Source: Bacillus sp. 03113 (GTDB lineage: Bacteria > Bacillota > Bacilli > Bacillales > Cytobacillaceae). Taken from it: a stretch of 64,000 nucleotides of DNA. Every line of letters starts with the position of its first letter. The stretch's first letter is position 1. Location of the stretch: contig NZ_VATK01000021.1 in NCBI RefSeq assembly GCF_006546985.1, positions 1 through 64,000 on the forward strand, given 5' to 3'. Shown here piece by piece: positions 50,801 to 59,222 of this stretch. The translations under genes and the position numbers were made by a program. The notes beneath the pieces were generated by a model that saw only the letters and a program-made list of their open reading frames with translations, searched no databases and was not told the DNA's origin.

Positions 50801-53714
50801 TGTCAATTTGCATGGATGTATCTGCTTTAGGAGCTTCCAAATAAAATTCAATCGTCAATTGACCTTCTGTGACTTCAATCGTGTCCGTATTAAATTTTTT
50901 ATATTCAAAATCATCTGCAGTCCACTTCTGCTTTACAGGACCATCTGGATCTTTTAGTTTTGGTGTAATCGTTACTTCAACATCCTCTTTTCCAGGTTGG
51001 GAAATAATCATTTTCGCAACACCGCCTGAAAAGCTCGGATCTAAATGCGGCATTAATTTGACCATAGATGATATGGTATATTTGCCATTCTTTAAACCAA
51101 CGATTGTTTGCTTTGATGAAGCTTTTCCGCCTTCATTCGGAGAATAAAGGTATTGTTTATATCCTTCGTATGAATCATTTTTATCAACACCATGCCAGAT
51201 CGTTGTGCCAAAAGTATTGACAGTCCAGCCTGTTTCATTGCCCATTTCAAAATCTCCGTTTACTAGTTGTCCCGAACTAGTCCCGAATTGTATGGAGTCG
51301 ACGGCAACAGAACCTTTATCTTCTTCTGTAAATTCCAGGGTAACTAAATTTTCCCCTTTATTTAGTTGGACCGATTTTTCGACGGTTCCCCATTTACCTT
51401 CACTAGATGGGAAAGACACTGTTTTAGGTGCACTAATCACGTTCATTTCTTCATCCTCAACGGAAAGTGATAAAGTGCTTGCTTCTGCATGATCATTCGC
51501 ATATTTTATAGCTATTGGGAACTGCCCAGCTTCGGGCATTTCAACAGCAATCGTTACCTTTGATCCTTTTTTATCAAGCCCTTTAATGTAACCAAATCCA
51601 TCATAACCCATTTTTTCGTTATCGAAGATGGCTCCGCCTTGATAAGAGGCTACTTCCGTTTGATATAATTTTTTGTTAGATTTTGGAACTAATTTTAGGA
51701 CAGTACTGTCATGTGGTTCGAGCATTTCAGAATACATCGTACGGTAACCTAAATCTGTATGATTCCATAAATCACGAGCAAAAGCTTCTTCCTTGAGTCC
51801 AAGATCTTTTTTGAAGTCGATTGAAAGTCCTTTACTCACATCACTGCGATTAAAGAGAGAAACAACCCAAGATCCATCTGGCAATTGACCAGCCCATCTT
51901 TCACTGTCACGGCTGCCATTATTCTTATAGTGTAAATTTGAATAAAAAATAGGTTTCCCTACAAAACCGCGTTTGTTTAATTCTATTAATTCAGTGTTTT
52001 GATAATATTTATAATTATCCCCTATTGTGTCGTATTGATCTGCAATGGTAATAGGAGAACCTGCCATGGTGAAAAGTGAAATGGCTGTTTTCTTTTCATC
52101 TTCAGCAAATTGGCCTTTAAACGTATTTAACTTTAAGAAATCACCGTCATTGATCATGGAACCACGTCCGGAAATATCCGCAAAACCAGTAAATCCTTGG
52201 AATGGATTGGCCCATTGAGACCAATTATTTGTCCATTCTTGTCTTCGTCCGCTAATATGATCCCATCCTCCACTAAAAGCATCTTCATCGATTCGAATCA
52301 TATCACCGTATTGTTGTTCATATTCCCCATGGTTTTTTAGGTCGGGCATTACGAGACTTAGGAAAATATCATTCTTTTTAGTAGCTTCATTCATCCATTG
52401 TAGCGCTTTGCGATATTGTTCTCTTGTATGACCTGTACCTATTTGGCCTAACCCTTTATCGTAACCGCTTTCATACCATGATAAAAAGTCTACACGTAAA
52501 TAGGAAGCACCTTGTTCAGCAAAAAAATCTACATATCCTTTCAAGAATTTTTCTGCATCAGGATGATCAACATTTAACCAGTAAAGAGCTCGTTCTCCCC
52601 CTTGACCGCCATCAAAGCGATCACCTTGCAGTATTTTGCCGTTACCTAAATCCTGGGGCTCGGTAATCACAAGATCAGCTACTGGTGTATCTGTCCCTAC
52701 AACCTTGTATTTATCGGGATTTTTCACTACTTCAGGGCTAATCCAAAGAGGATTGTAATAAATTCCAAATTTCATCCCTTTACTCTTGACATAATCTGCC
52801 CAGTGTTTCCATGTATGCCCATCTGGGTAACGTTCATTCGGATATCCTTTCCAATCAGTATCTGAAATTGGAGGCTGATTTGGATCGACAGCTTCAAAAG
52901 TGATATCATCCAGTTGCAACGAAGCATTGCCATTTTTGGAATCAATCACAATTTCAACCGTCATATCAGTCCCAATAGACTTTACATCAATTGTGTAGTT
53001 TTGATAAGTTGAACTTAGCTTGATTGGTACACTCTTAACCATTTCTCCATTCTGACTGATACGTATTTCAGCAAAGCTTCCAATTGCATCATCAATAAAC
53101 TGATTTGATCCGCTAAAATCAGCTAAAGTTGCCCAAGAAGAAAGTCGATAGGTTTTATCTTTCTCAATTCCTGTCACAGTCTGGCTAGCAGATGCATTGA
53201 AAGCAGAATTTTTATAAAAATAAAACTTAAAGTTATTACGAGCACCAGATTTATCCACACCATAATCGGCATTTCCTTTTATATCCCATCCTTCTGTGGT
53301 CGCGTACTCAAAATCACCGTTAAAAAGTTTTCCTGTTTTAAGATACGGTTTATCCCGTCCATCCATATAAATTGGATCACTCATCCATCGATCATTATGT
53401 GATACAATGTAACCGTTTTTATTTAAAAGCGTTGCTCCCTCAATCCATCCGTCAGTACTAATCATATCGTATCCATAGGCTTTAAAATTTTTAGCCATCC
53501 AATCAATATTATCCTTTAACCGATGTTCTGGCATGAACACATCTTTTGCAAATTGGTGCTCATATGTAATCCAATACATCGGCCCTGCCCCTTGTCTAGT
53601 AAACTTACTATCTCTTGCATATACAGAACTAACCATCATATTTGAAACAAACAAAGAAAAAAATAGCGTTAAGATTATGATTTTCTGTTTAGATTTGTGC
53701 TTATAATTCTGCAT
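47898..53714 (-). CDS. Secreted dual glycoside hydrolase: GH27-like module, carbohydrate-binding modules, GH31 module
   Basis: About 1938 residues, beginning with a signal peptide (IIILTLFFSLFVSNMMVSSV, then YARDS). The first catalytic module (about 40-570) looks like GH27/isomaltodextranase: GPMYWITYEHQFA, GMKFGIYYNP and YLRVDFLSW with a likely nucleophile Asp409. It carries an inserted sandwich near 130-280. The middle (about 690-1115) holds CBM35- and CBM4/9-like sandwiches. The GH31 module (about 1130-1800) has GYWIDLNEPE (nucleophile Asp1522), WSGDVDASW (acid/base Asp1591) and a C-terminal sandwich (TLYEDDGQTYKYENG). It probably breaks down an extracellular alpha-glucan or galactoside. 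No wall-anchoring signal is seen. The ATG at 53714 follows GGAGG. A cre site precedes it. Confidence 0.88.
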   Translation of the reverse strand: MQNYKHKSKQKIIILTLFFSLFVSNMMVSSVYARDSKFTRQGAGPMYWITYEHQFAKDVFMPEHRLKDNIDWMAKNFKAYGYDMISTDGWIEGATLLNKNGYIVSHNDRWMSDPIYMDGRDKPYLKTGKLFNGDFEYATTEGWDIKGNADYGVDKSGARNNFKFYFYKNSAFNASASQTVTGIEKDKTYRLSSWATLADFSGSNQFIDDAIGSFAEIRISQNGEMVKSVPIKLSSTYQNYTIDVKSIGTDMTVEIVIDSKNGNASLQLDDITFEAVDPNQPPISDTDWKGYPNERYPDGHTWKHWADYVKSKGMKFGIYYNPLWISPEVVKNPDKYKVVGTDTPVADLVITEPQDLGNGKILQGDRFDGGQGGERALYWLNVDHPDAEKFLKGYVDFFAEQGASYLRVDFLSWYESGYDKGLGQIGTGHTREQYRKALQWMNEATKKNDIFLSLVMPDLKNHGEYEQQYGDMIRIDEDAFSGGWDHISGRRQEWTNNWSQWANPFQGFTGFADISGRGSMINDGDFLKLNTFKGQFAEDEKKTAISLFTMAGSPITIADQYDTIGDNYKYYQNTELIELNKRGFVGKPIFYSNLHYKNNGSRDSERWAGQLPDGSWVVSLFNRSDVSKGLSIDFKKDLGLKEEAFARDLWNHTDLGYRTMYSEMLEPHDSTVLKLVPKSNKKLYQTEVASYQGGAIFDNEKMGYDGFGYIKGLDKKGSKVTIAVEMPEAGQFPIAIKYANDHAEASTLSLSVEDEEMNVISAPKTVSFPSSEGKWGTVEKSVQLNKGENLVTLEFTEEDKGSVAVDSIQFGTSSGQLVNGDFEMGNETGWTVNTFGTTIWHGVDKNDSYEGYKQYLYSPNEGGKASSKQTIVGLKNGKYTISSMVKLMPHLDPSFSGGVAKMIISQPGKEDVEVTITPKLKDPDGPVKQKWTADDFEYKKFNTDTIEVTEGQLTIEFYLEAPKADTSMQIDNVELASASSDIPEDVEIKLNNNEFEDGFTSWSRTNMVNQSIKSEDGNKFVRIAGEEAYSSDLWQFSQAPIDGNYTLSIKTRKSGNFDKAVVYVTYSGGTKEVPITASGDWKEVKVPNIQLMNGEVVKVGVMADGQAGSVLDLDRVEMSKKDPSEYQNVSYINSLDDQTPYAVTNDGKSIVLNSKSDEKVKIEFVQDDTAKVWMEPTGIFKKKASFVVDQEDVSIVPKVSDQDSYILIQTDKVSLRAYKSPFKLAYYDAANTNMLTEQHEGKGLGYDGDTGVYSAMNLDPNEHFFGLGIDRDSQSFDRKGHKVVMNNAMKGGYGGNTSDISGTFFTSTKGYGLYFDNTYENVTFDMGASDNKTYTFNAPNGEMIYYFMAGKKESPLTDIMKSYADLTGTPPMPPLWALGYIQSKYGYKSWQEVNQIVDTFREKQIPLDGMILDAYWAKDNHYFDMTWSDAFANPKENMEQLAKKGVKTVPIVDPYIQVTANNYNEGDRNGYFVKDTSGNTIIYDAWYGKAGLVDFTNPKAVDWFNTQVKSLHDAGVKGYWIDLNEPEKDTDSLRHQFFKGNASEIRNVYALNEAKSFYGGHRSYSDNRLWTLSRSGFSGIQEYGTTVWSGDVDASWESFRHNLQLGLSSAMSGIPYFATDIGGFYGKPSAELYTRWMQAGSFMPIYRAHNCECGDPTNTREPWVFGTEAESNVKQSIVQRYKLLPYIYSATKQTSEGNISLMRPLVMDFANDTNVFGIEDQWMFGPNMLVAPITLEGITKRNIYLPEGKWYDWSTQKTVSGGQSIEYGADLSKIPVFVREGAIIPEREVQNYTSEGPANKMIIKAYPKQNGEATSFTLYEDDGQTYKYENGQSAETKLTVAANAGIVTLEMAAMNGSFDGRVEKRTWIGEIKVGAVDNKGIKSVKRNGIKLKQVQSKEAVDAGADVWYYDAQTGMVIVKTKEVSTSEAQIITIDKGTK

Positions 53715-53785
53715 GTTACAGCCTCCAAATCTCAATATTTATCAACCATCTTTTTTGATTTGCCGATTGTTTAATAGAAATCAAT

Positions 53786-53800
53786 TTGTAAGCGTATACA
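53786..53800. promoter_or_regulatory. Candidate CcpA (cre) site before the giant glycosidase
   Basis: TTGTAAGCGTATACA fits the cre consensus at every defined position. It lies 72 bases upstream of the start codon, in line with carbon catabolite repression of an extracellular polysaccharide hydrolase. Confidence 0.65.
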
Positions 53801-54130
53801 TTTTGGTTTATAAAAACGATCCGCTATATACTCTCCCCCCTTTGCGTTGAATTTAACATATTTCATTCATTGAAACAAGTATGACTATCTTTACATTTTT
53901 CGACAAGTGCTAGAATAGTATTTTCTCTTTTCACAAGTTGATCGTTTTTTTTTTTTTGAATTTGGATTAAGCTTGTAGGAATATGTGGAGAAAAATTTTT
54001 TGTTATTGAATAAATAAACTCTGGATTTCAGAAAAAACTGATATTTAAGGGGAATGTTACAGGATTCACAAATATGAATATAAGTAAATACTCATTTCAT
54101 TTTTACAAAAAAATGACAATACGATTAGGT

Positions 54131-54161
54131 AAGTAAGGGAGAGCCTTAGCTCTCCTTACTT
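54131..54161. terminator. Terminator of the cyclophilin gene
   Basis: AAGTAAGGGAGAGC (54131-54144) and GCTCTCCTTACTT (54149-54161) form a stem with one bulge and a CTTA loop, ending just before the gene's stop codon. Confidence 0.75.
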
Positions 54162-54165
54162 TTAC

Positions 54166-54606
54166 TTATTCTGCATCTAATACTTCTACTTTTTCCATAA
54201 CATCGCCATTTCTCATCGCTTTTACAGCTGCAATTCCAGAAGTGACTTTACCAAACACAGTGTGTACACCATTTAAATGAGGCTGTGGATCATGTACGAT
54301 AAAGAACTGGCTTCCACCTGTGTTTCTACCTGCATGAGCCATTGAAAGAGAGCCTTCTTCATGCTTATGAGGATTCCCTTCTGTTTCACAATTAATCGTA
54401 TATCCTGGCCCGCCAGAACCGTTTCCTACTGGACAACCGCCTTGGCTTACAAACCCTGGGATAACACGATGAAAGGTTAAGCCGTTATAAAATCCTGAAT
54501 TTGCTAATTTTTCAAAGTTCTCAACTGTTCCAGGTGCTGCTTCTGGGAATAGATCAAACTCAATTTTCTCTCCATTTTTCATTAATATGTATCCTTTTTT
54601 CGCCAT
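54166..54606 (-). CDS. ppiB: Peptidyl-prolyl cis-trans isomerase, cyclophilin type (PpiB)
   Basis: About 146 residues forming one cytoplasmic cyclophilin domain that speeds proline isomerisation in folding proteins. The active-site blocks are [13 protein letters not shown] (catalytic arginine), [16 protein letters not shown] and [12 protein letters not shown]. The ATG at 54606 follows AAAGGAG; the longer upstream frame lacks a ribosome site. Size and motifs match Bacillus PpiB. It is monocistronic. Confidence 0.94.
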   Translation of the reverse strand: MAKKGYILMKNGEKIEFDLFPEAAPGTVENFEKLANSGFYNGLTFHRVIPGFVSQGGCPVGNGSGGPGYTINCETEGNPHKHEEGSLSMAHAGRNTGGSQFFIVHDPQPHLNGVHTVFGKVTSGIAAVKAMRNGDVMEKVEVLDAE

Positions 54607-54796
54607 TATTAACACTCCTTTAATAAAATCATCGTTATCATACCATTTTTTATCCACTAAATGAAAGCGATACGCAAAAATTAACGAAAATTTAGAACAA
54701 GTTTAATATCCTACAACATAAGATATAAAAGAATACATTGTAAAAGCGTTTAATTTTTGCTGAAAAAGGTAAATGATATGAAATAGGTGATAAAAA

Positions 54797-55333
54797 ATGA
54801 AACATTTTCAAATTTATCAATATCCTTTTCAAAATTTACAAGAAAAAAATATGACTTTTGAACAGGTATTTCAGCGCATCATTAAATTTATGAAGCTTCA
54901 GCCAAGTGGAAATTATCGGTTAATGGTCGGTACTGACTCACAGGGTCATATGAATCACACTGTTTTTATTACTGGAATTGTGATTCAAAATGAAGGGAAA
55001 GGTGTATGGGCTTGCATTCGAAAAGTCATCGTTCCGAGAAAAATGGAGTATTTACACGAAAAAATCTCCCTTGAAACCTCCTTAACGGAAGAAGTCGTTT
55101 ACATGTTTAATGATGAAAAAAAGAGCGAGATGATTGATATCGTGCTGCCTTATATTTATCATGGTGCGACATTTACGATGGAAGGGCATATTGATATTGG
55201 TGCAGGAAAGAGAAATAAAACAAGAGAATTTGTCAAGGAGATGGTAGCTAGGATCGAATCTATGGGAATTGAGCCGAAAATTAAGCCAGATGCCTTTGTT
55301 GCCTCAAGCTATGCGAACCGATATACAAAATAA
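54797..55333 (+). CDS. ykuK: YkuK family RNase-H-like protein (DUF458)
   Basis: A 178-residue protein of the YkuK/DUF458 family, predicted to have an RNase H-like fold. The core is YRLMVGTDSQGHMNHTVFIT (first acidic residue of the putative metal site), with EGHIDIGAGKRNKTREFVKE and KPDAFVASSYANRYTK near the end, all characteristic of YkuK. Nuclease activity has not been assigned with certainty. The ATG follows AGGTGAT. A terminator lies at the stop codon. Confidence 0.85.
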   Translation: MKHFQIYQYPFQNLQEKNMTFEQVFQRIIKFMKLQPSGNYRLMVGTDSQGHMNHTVFITGIVIQNEGKGVWACIRKVIVPRKMEYLHEKISLETSLTEEVVYMFNDEKKSEMIDIVLPYIYHGATFTMEGHIDIGAGKRNKTREFVKEMVARIESMGIEPKIKPDAFVASSYANRYTK

Positions 55334-55372
55334 GGTCCTTTCACAACTTGAACTGTGAAAAGACCTTTTTTT
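55332..55372 (+). terminator. Terminator of ykuK
   Basis: AAGGTCCTTTCACA (55332-55345) and TGTGAAAAGACCTT (55354-55367) pair with one mismatch, followed by a T-run. Confidence 0.88.
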
Positions 55373-55409
55373 CTAATATAATCAGAATTTATATCTGAAG
55401 TTAGATTAC

Positions 55410-55546
55410 TGTCTAAATCCGACGTACAGGATGTACTAGTGCCGATGTTGCCACAGGACGTGGCGCTTTTAATCGGGCAACCCTATCTACTAGAAGTGCT
55501 TCCCTCACCTCGTTTACGATAAGTCAACATCGACGCTTGCGCTTTT
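55410..55546. repeat. Dispersed palindromic repeat abutting the clpP stop
   Basis: It begins CCGACGTACAGGATGTACTA and continues with GCCACAGGACGTGGC. The reverse complement of its first 50 bases recurs inside the repeat at 47.41-47.46 kb. Its right end ATCGACGCTTGCGCTTTTCT matches the end of the element abutting uppP at 2.67-2.69 kb. In both cases the element sits directly behind the stop of a minus-strand gene. Confidence 0.75.
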
Positions 55547-56146
55547 CTAATGATCTTTATTTTTTATCTGTGGTGAAATGATTTCATCTATGATTCCAAA
55601 CTCTAAAGCTTCTTTAGCATTCATAAAGTAGTCTCGATCTGTCGCTTTTTCAATCTTATCAACAGTCTGGCCTGTTAAGTCTGCAATCATTTGATTCGTT
55701 TTTTCTTTAAGCTTTAATATACGGCGAGCGGATATTTCAATTTCTGTTGCTTGACCACGTGCTCCTCCAAGAGGCTGGTGAATCATGATTTCACTATTTG
55801 GCAAGGCATACCGTTTCCCTTTTGTACCTGCAACCAATAGTAATGCCCCAAAGGAAAAGGCTGATCCTATACATATGGTACTAACATCAGGTTTAATATA
55901 TTGCATCGTATCCAAAATAGCAAATCCAGCAGTCGTAGAACCACCTGGGCTGTTTATATAAATAGAAATATCTTTATCAGGGTTATCAGCTGCTAAAAAT
56001 AGTAATTGCGCCACGACACTATTCGCAACATGATCGTTGATTTCATCACTAAGCATGATGATTCGATCCTTTAACAAACGTGAATAAATATCATAGGAAC
56101 GTTCTCCGTGATTCGATTGTTCGATAACATAAGGTACACTACTCAT
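55547..56146 (-). CDS. clpP: ATP-dependent Clp protease proteolytic subunit, divergent ClpP
   Basis: About 199 residues of the ClpP serine protease. The catalytic triad is present: serine in [11 protein letters not shown] (usual form GMAASMGAFLL), histidine in MIHQPLGG, and aspartate in [11 protein letters not shown]. The [15 protein letters not shown] helix and handle region are normal. The substitutions around the serine, and the absence of the usual IPTVIEQT start (PYVIEQSN here), suggest a second ClpP paralogue rather than the housekeeping subunit. The ATG at 56146 is nine bases behind GGAGG. Short dispersed repeats lie on both sides. Confidence 0.92.
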   Translation of the reverse strand: MSSVPYVIEQSNHGERSYDIYSRLLKDRIIMLSDEINDHVANSVVAQLLFLAADNPDKDISIYINSPGGSTTAGFAILDTMQYIKPDVSTICIGSAFSFGALLLVAGTKGKRYALPNSEIMIHQPLGGARGQATEIEISARRILKLKEKTNQMIADLTGQTVDKIEKATDRDYFMNAKEALEFGIIDEIISPQIKNKDH

Positions 56147-56169
56147 TTTCAAAATCCTCCTTTAATAAC

Positions 56170-56274
56170 TAGCTATGTTAAATAACTCTGTTGATTTTTG
56201 AATCATTTAGCGAAACAGCGTTTCACACGAATGATTCAAAAATCGCTTTTATCAAAAATATTCTTTAACTCGGC
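56170..56274. repeat. Short dispersed repeat, copy A (MITE-like)
   Basis: It begins TATGTTAAATAACTCTGTTG and ends TCAAAAATATTCTTTAAC. Both ends recur at 62381-62490, while the middles differ. A hairpin, TTTTTGAATCATT paired with AATGATTCAAAAA, fills the centre. Confidence 0.7.
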
Positions 56275-56281
56275 CTAATAA

Positions 56282-56977
56282 TTATGCTGCCATAGAGAAA
56301 GTACATAAAGGAGAAATGGATGATGATTTACTTTGAACTTCATTTCTATGATTAAGTCCAAATGCTAAAGAAGAAATAGATGGAATACTTCGAATTAAAA
56401 TTTTTGGGTCCTGTTCTTTTAATGATTGATAAAACAGAGAAGAAAGCAACTTTTGTTCATGATCCTCCCAAAATTCAACAACTCGCTCATCCATATTTTT
56501 TTTCAAACGATTTTTAGCTCGATGGTAGCTTGACTTCACCGCATTTTCAGAAGTTTCAAATATATTTGCGATCTCATTAGCCTGATACTGAAAAGCTTCC
56601 TTTAATAAAAAGATGACCGCTTGTTTTGGAGTTAATTGTTTTACTAACAATTCAACTGTATCCATTGAATCAATTGGCAGGGAACCGTTTTGCCCTTCTA
56701 TTTTTTCGGGCGCTGCTTCAATGATTTCTTTTTGCTTTTTTCTAATCGTGTCAATCCAATGATGATAAGCAATTTTATTTAATAAGCTCGAATTTAATGT
56801 CGAGTGATATTGAACTTGAAGGAGAATCTTAAGAATAGTCTCCTGAGCAATATCTTCCCCATCCCACTCGTTTTTTGTGAGAAATGAACAATACTGTTTA
56901 AGCTTTGGATAAAGCTCGATTATCCGATCCGATGTGTTTCCTTTTTGTCCTTCATTCTTATCAAGCTGATCAAGCAT
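56282..56977 (-). CDS. ECF-like RNA polymerase sigma factor
   Basis: About 231 residues. Region 2 is shown by LKQYCSFLTKNEWDGEDIAQ followed by ETILKILLQV. Region 4 is shown by LTPKQAVIFLLKEAFQYQAN, then EIANIFETSENAVKSSYHRA. A 60-residue C-terminal extension without known motifs follows. No anti-sigma gene is adjacent. Translation probably starts at the ATG at 56977 or the one immediately before it, behind AAGGAG. The target promoters are unknown. Confidence 0.85.
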   Translation of the reverse strand: MLDQLDKNEGQKGNTSDRIIELYPKLKQYCSFLTKNEWDGEDIAQETILKILLQVQYHSTLNSSLLNKIAYHHWIDTIRKKQKEIIEAAPEKIEGQNGSLPIDSMDTVELLVKQLTPKQAVIFLLKEAFQYQANEIANIFETSENAVKSSYHRAKNRLKKNMDERVVEFWEDHEQKLLSSLFYQSLKEQDPKILIRSIPSISSLAFGLNHRNEVQSKSSSISPLCTFSMAA

Positions 56978-57268
56978 CATCTCACTCCTTTATCACTTTC
57001 TCTACGTTATAAACGAATTAGAGGGCTACAAAAGATACGGGTAAAAAAAAATTAATAAAAATAATGATAATTTTCAATATATTACCTATCTAACCATTAA
57101 TAATCGAATCAATCAATCGAGAAAACATCACACATATAGATAAACATTTTCAAAATAAGTAAAAAATCATAAGAAAACCACTTTCTTTGCCGAATCAATA
57201 CTTGTTTTGTCAACGACAAAGGAATTATGAAAATTAAAAAGAATACTTTCAATAAAGGAGGAATTCTC

Positions 57269-57790
57269 ATGATGAATACAAATGCAGTTGCAAAGCTTTT
57301 AGGGGTCTCTCCAAGCACCATTCAGCGTTGGGTAAAACAGTTTAAACTCGAAATGACACGAAATGAGCTCGGTCATTATCTTTTTACAGAAGAAGATATA
57401 TCCCAATTAAAACAAATTCAAGAACAGCTCCATAACGGGGTATCTTTACATGATATTTCGGTAAATGGAAATCGATCACGAAAAGGAACGTTGAAAACGA
57501 GTGAAAATGATAAAAGAGCTCTTGAGATTTTAGTGAAAATGAATGAATTGGAAAGGAAATTGAATGATAAGGCGGATTCCGTTGTATCATATCAACTCCT
57601 CCACCATAGAGATGAAATCGAACAATTACAAAAGCAAATGAAGAAGCTTTCAGGTCAAATTGAAGCTTTAGAAAAGAAGATGGAAATTAACAAGAACATC
57701 TATTCTGAGAATCTTCTTGTTTTTGATCAAACAAAACCAAAAAAGAAAATAAAACGAAAAAATATTATTTCTACTTTTTTTAGCTTCTAA
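57269..57790 (+). CDS. racA: Chromosome-anchoring protein RacA
   Basis: About 173 residues. The N-terminal MerR-like helix-turn-helix (NTNAVAKLLGVSPSTIQRWV, then RNELGHYLFTEEDI) is nearly the RacA signature. A coiled coil (about residues 80-145: ILVKMNELERKLNDKADS, EQLQKQMKKLSGQIEALEKK) and a lysine-rich tail (KPKKKIKRK) follow. In Bacillus, RacA is made at sporulation onset, binds the origin region and tethers it to the cell pole through DivIVA. The start at 57269 is seven bases behind AAGGAGG. This supports a spore-forming host. Confidence 0.9.
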   Translation: MMNTNAVAKLLGVSPSTIQRWVKQFKLEMTRNELGHYLFTEEDISQLKQIQEQLHNGVSLHDISVNGNRSRKGTLKTSENDKRALEILVKMNELERKLNDKADSVVSYQLLHHRDEIEQLQKQMKKLSGQIEALEKKMEINKNIYSENLLVFDQTKPKKKIKRKNIISTFFSF

Positions 57791-57822
57791 AAAACAGCTT
57801 ATCTTATGATAGGCTGTTTTTT
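57789..57822 (+). terminator. Terminator of racA
   Basis: AAAAAACAGC (57789-57798) pairs with GCTGTTTTTT (57813-57822), with ATC/GAT inside. It overlaps the stop codon. Confidence 0.85.
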
Positions 57823-57875
57823 ATTATTACAAGTTTACATAATATTATTATTTATCATTTTTTTTAAAAATAATG

Positions 57876-59204
57876 TTAATTTTCATGCGCTGTTTTTTCT
57901 ACATACAAAGACGGTCTGCCCATTGAATGATATTCGATTGGATATCTTTTCATTTCTTCAATGCTAAAACAATTTCTTCCATCAAAAATAATCGGCTCTT
58001 TCATCCATAGTGAAATTAAGTATAACTTAGTTTCTTTGAATTCTTGCCATTCTGTAAGAATAAAAGCACAATCAGCATTTTGTAAAACATCCTTCACCGA
58101 ATTGGAAAATACTACTTTAGGACTCAAGATCTTTTTTGCATTTGGCATTGCAATTGGATCATAGGCTATAACCGTTGCTCCTAATTCAAGTAATTGATCA
58201 ATTGTATCAAGCGAAGAAGCTTCTCTCATATCATCTGTATTTGGCTTAAAGGCTAATCCAAGCACAGCAACCTTCATGCCTGTCAAAGTACCAAAACGTT
58301 TTAATGCTCTTTTTACGAGTATCGTTTTTTGTTCATCATTCACTTCTATCACTGAATTTAATATTTTCATATCATAATTTTGATCCTGTGCCATTTTTAA
58401 CAATGCAGAAGTATCCTTTGGAAAACACGAACCCCCATAACCAATTCCAGCCTTTAGAAATTCCAGACCAATTCGTTTATCCATTCCCATTCCTACAGCT
58501 ACTTCTTCAATATTCGCTCCTGCTATTTCGCAAAAATTAGATATCTCATTAATAAAACTTATTTTGGTTGCTAAAAAGGAATTCGAAGCATACTTAATCA
58601 TTTCAGCAGTTCGAATATCAGTTTTAAAAATTGGGATACTCAAAGGCTTATACATTTTTTCAAGAGTCGCAGCAACCGTTTCATCCTTGGTTCCAATTAC
58701 AATTCGATCCCCATGAAAGCTATCATAAACAGCAGACCCTTCTCTAAGAAATTCTGGATTTGATGCAATATGAACTTTTACATTTCTTTTTAAGTGTTGT
58801 TTAATCAGCGTCTCAATATAATCATTGGTGTTGATTGGAACGGTACTTTTTGTCACTACGATAACATCATTGTTAATATGTTCCGCAATATCCTTCGCTG
58901 TTTGCTCAATATAAGAAAGGTTCGCAGAACCATCGGGCTTTTCAGGCGTACCGACCGCAATGATAATGATTTCAGCATTTGAAAAGCCGTGATTATGACT
59001 AGTTGTAAAGCTAAGTCTGTTCTTTTTTATATTTTTCTTCATTAAATTCTCAAGTTCAGGTTCATAAATAGGTGAAAACCCTTTTTTCAGTTTTAAGACT
59101 TTTTGTTCATCTATATCAATACAGGAGACATTATGACCGATTTCAGCTAAGCAAACACCAGTAACTAAACCTACATACCCAGTACCAACAACAGCAATAT
59201 TCAT
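57876..59204 (-). CDS. UDP-glucose 6-dehydrogenase
   Basis: About 442 residues of the TuaD/YwqF/Ugd family, oxidising UDP-glucose to UDP-glucuronate with NAD. Motifs are NIAVVGTGYVGLVTGVCLAE (NAD fold), AVGTPEKPDGSANL, STVPINTND, SNPEFLREGSA, EMIKYASNSFLATKISFINE and the catalytic cysteine in GIGYGGSCFPKDT. The ATG at 59204 is eight bases behind GAGG. It follows the GalU-type gene by 18 bases, giving a two-gene operon that makes UDP-glucuronate from glucose-1-phosphate. An epimerase gene 3.3 kb away on the other strand could use the product. Confidence 0.93.
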   Translation of the reverse strand: MNIAVVGTGYVGLVTGVCLAEIGHNVSCIDIDEQKVLKLKKGFSPIYEPELENLMKKNIKKNRLSFTTSHNHGFSNAEIIIIAVGTPEKPDGSANLSYIEQTAKDIAEHINNDVIVVTKSTVPINTNDYIETLIKQHLKRNVKVHIASNPEFLREGSAVYDSFHGDRIVIGTKDETVAATLEKMYKPLSIPIFKTDIRTAEMIKYASNSFLATKISFINEISNFCEIAGANIEEVAVGMGMDKRIGLEFLKAGIGYGGSCFPKDTSALLKMAQDQNYDMKILNSVIEVNDEQKTILVKRALKRFGTLTGMKVAVLGLAFKPNTDDMREASSLDTIDQLLELGATVIAYDPIAMPNAKKILSPKVVFSNSVKDVLQNADCAFILTEWQEFKETKLYLISLWMKEPIIFDGRNCFSIEEMKRYPIEYHSMGRPSLYVEKTAHEN

Positions 59205-59222
59205 AGCCACAGCCTCATCATC

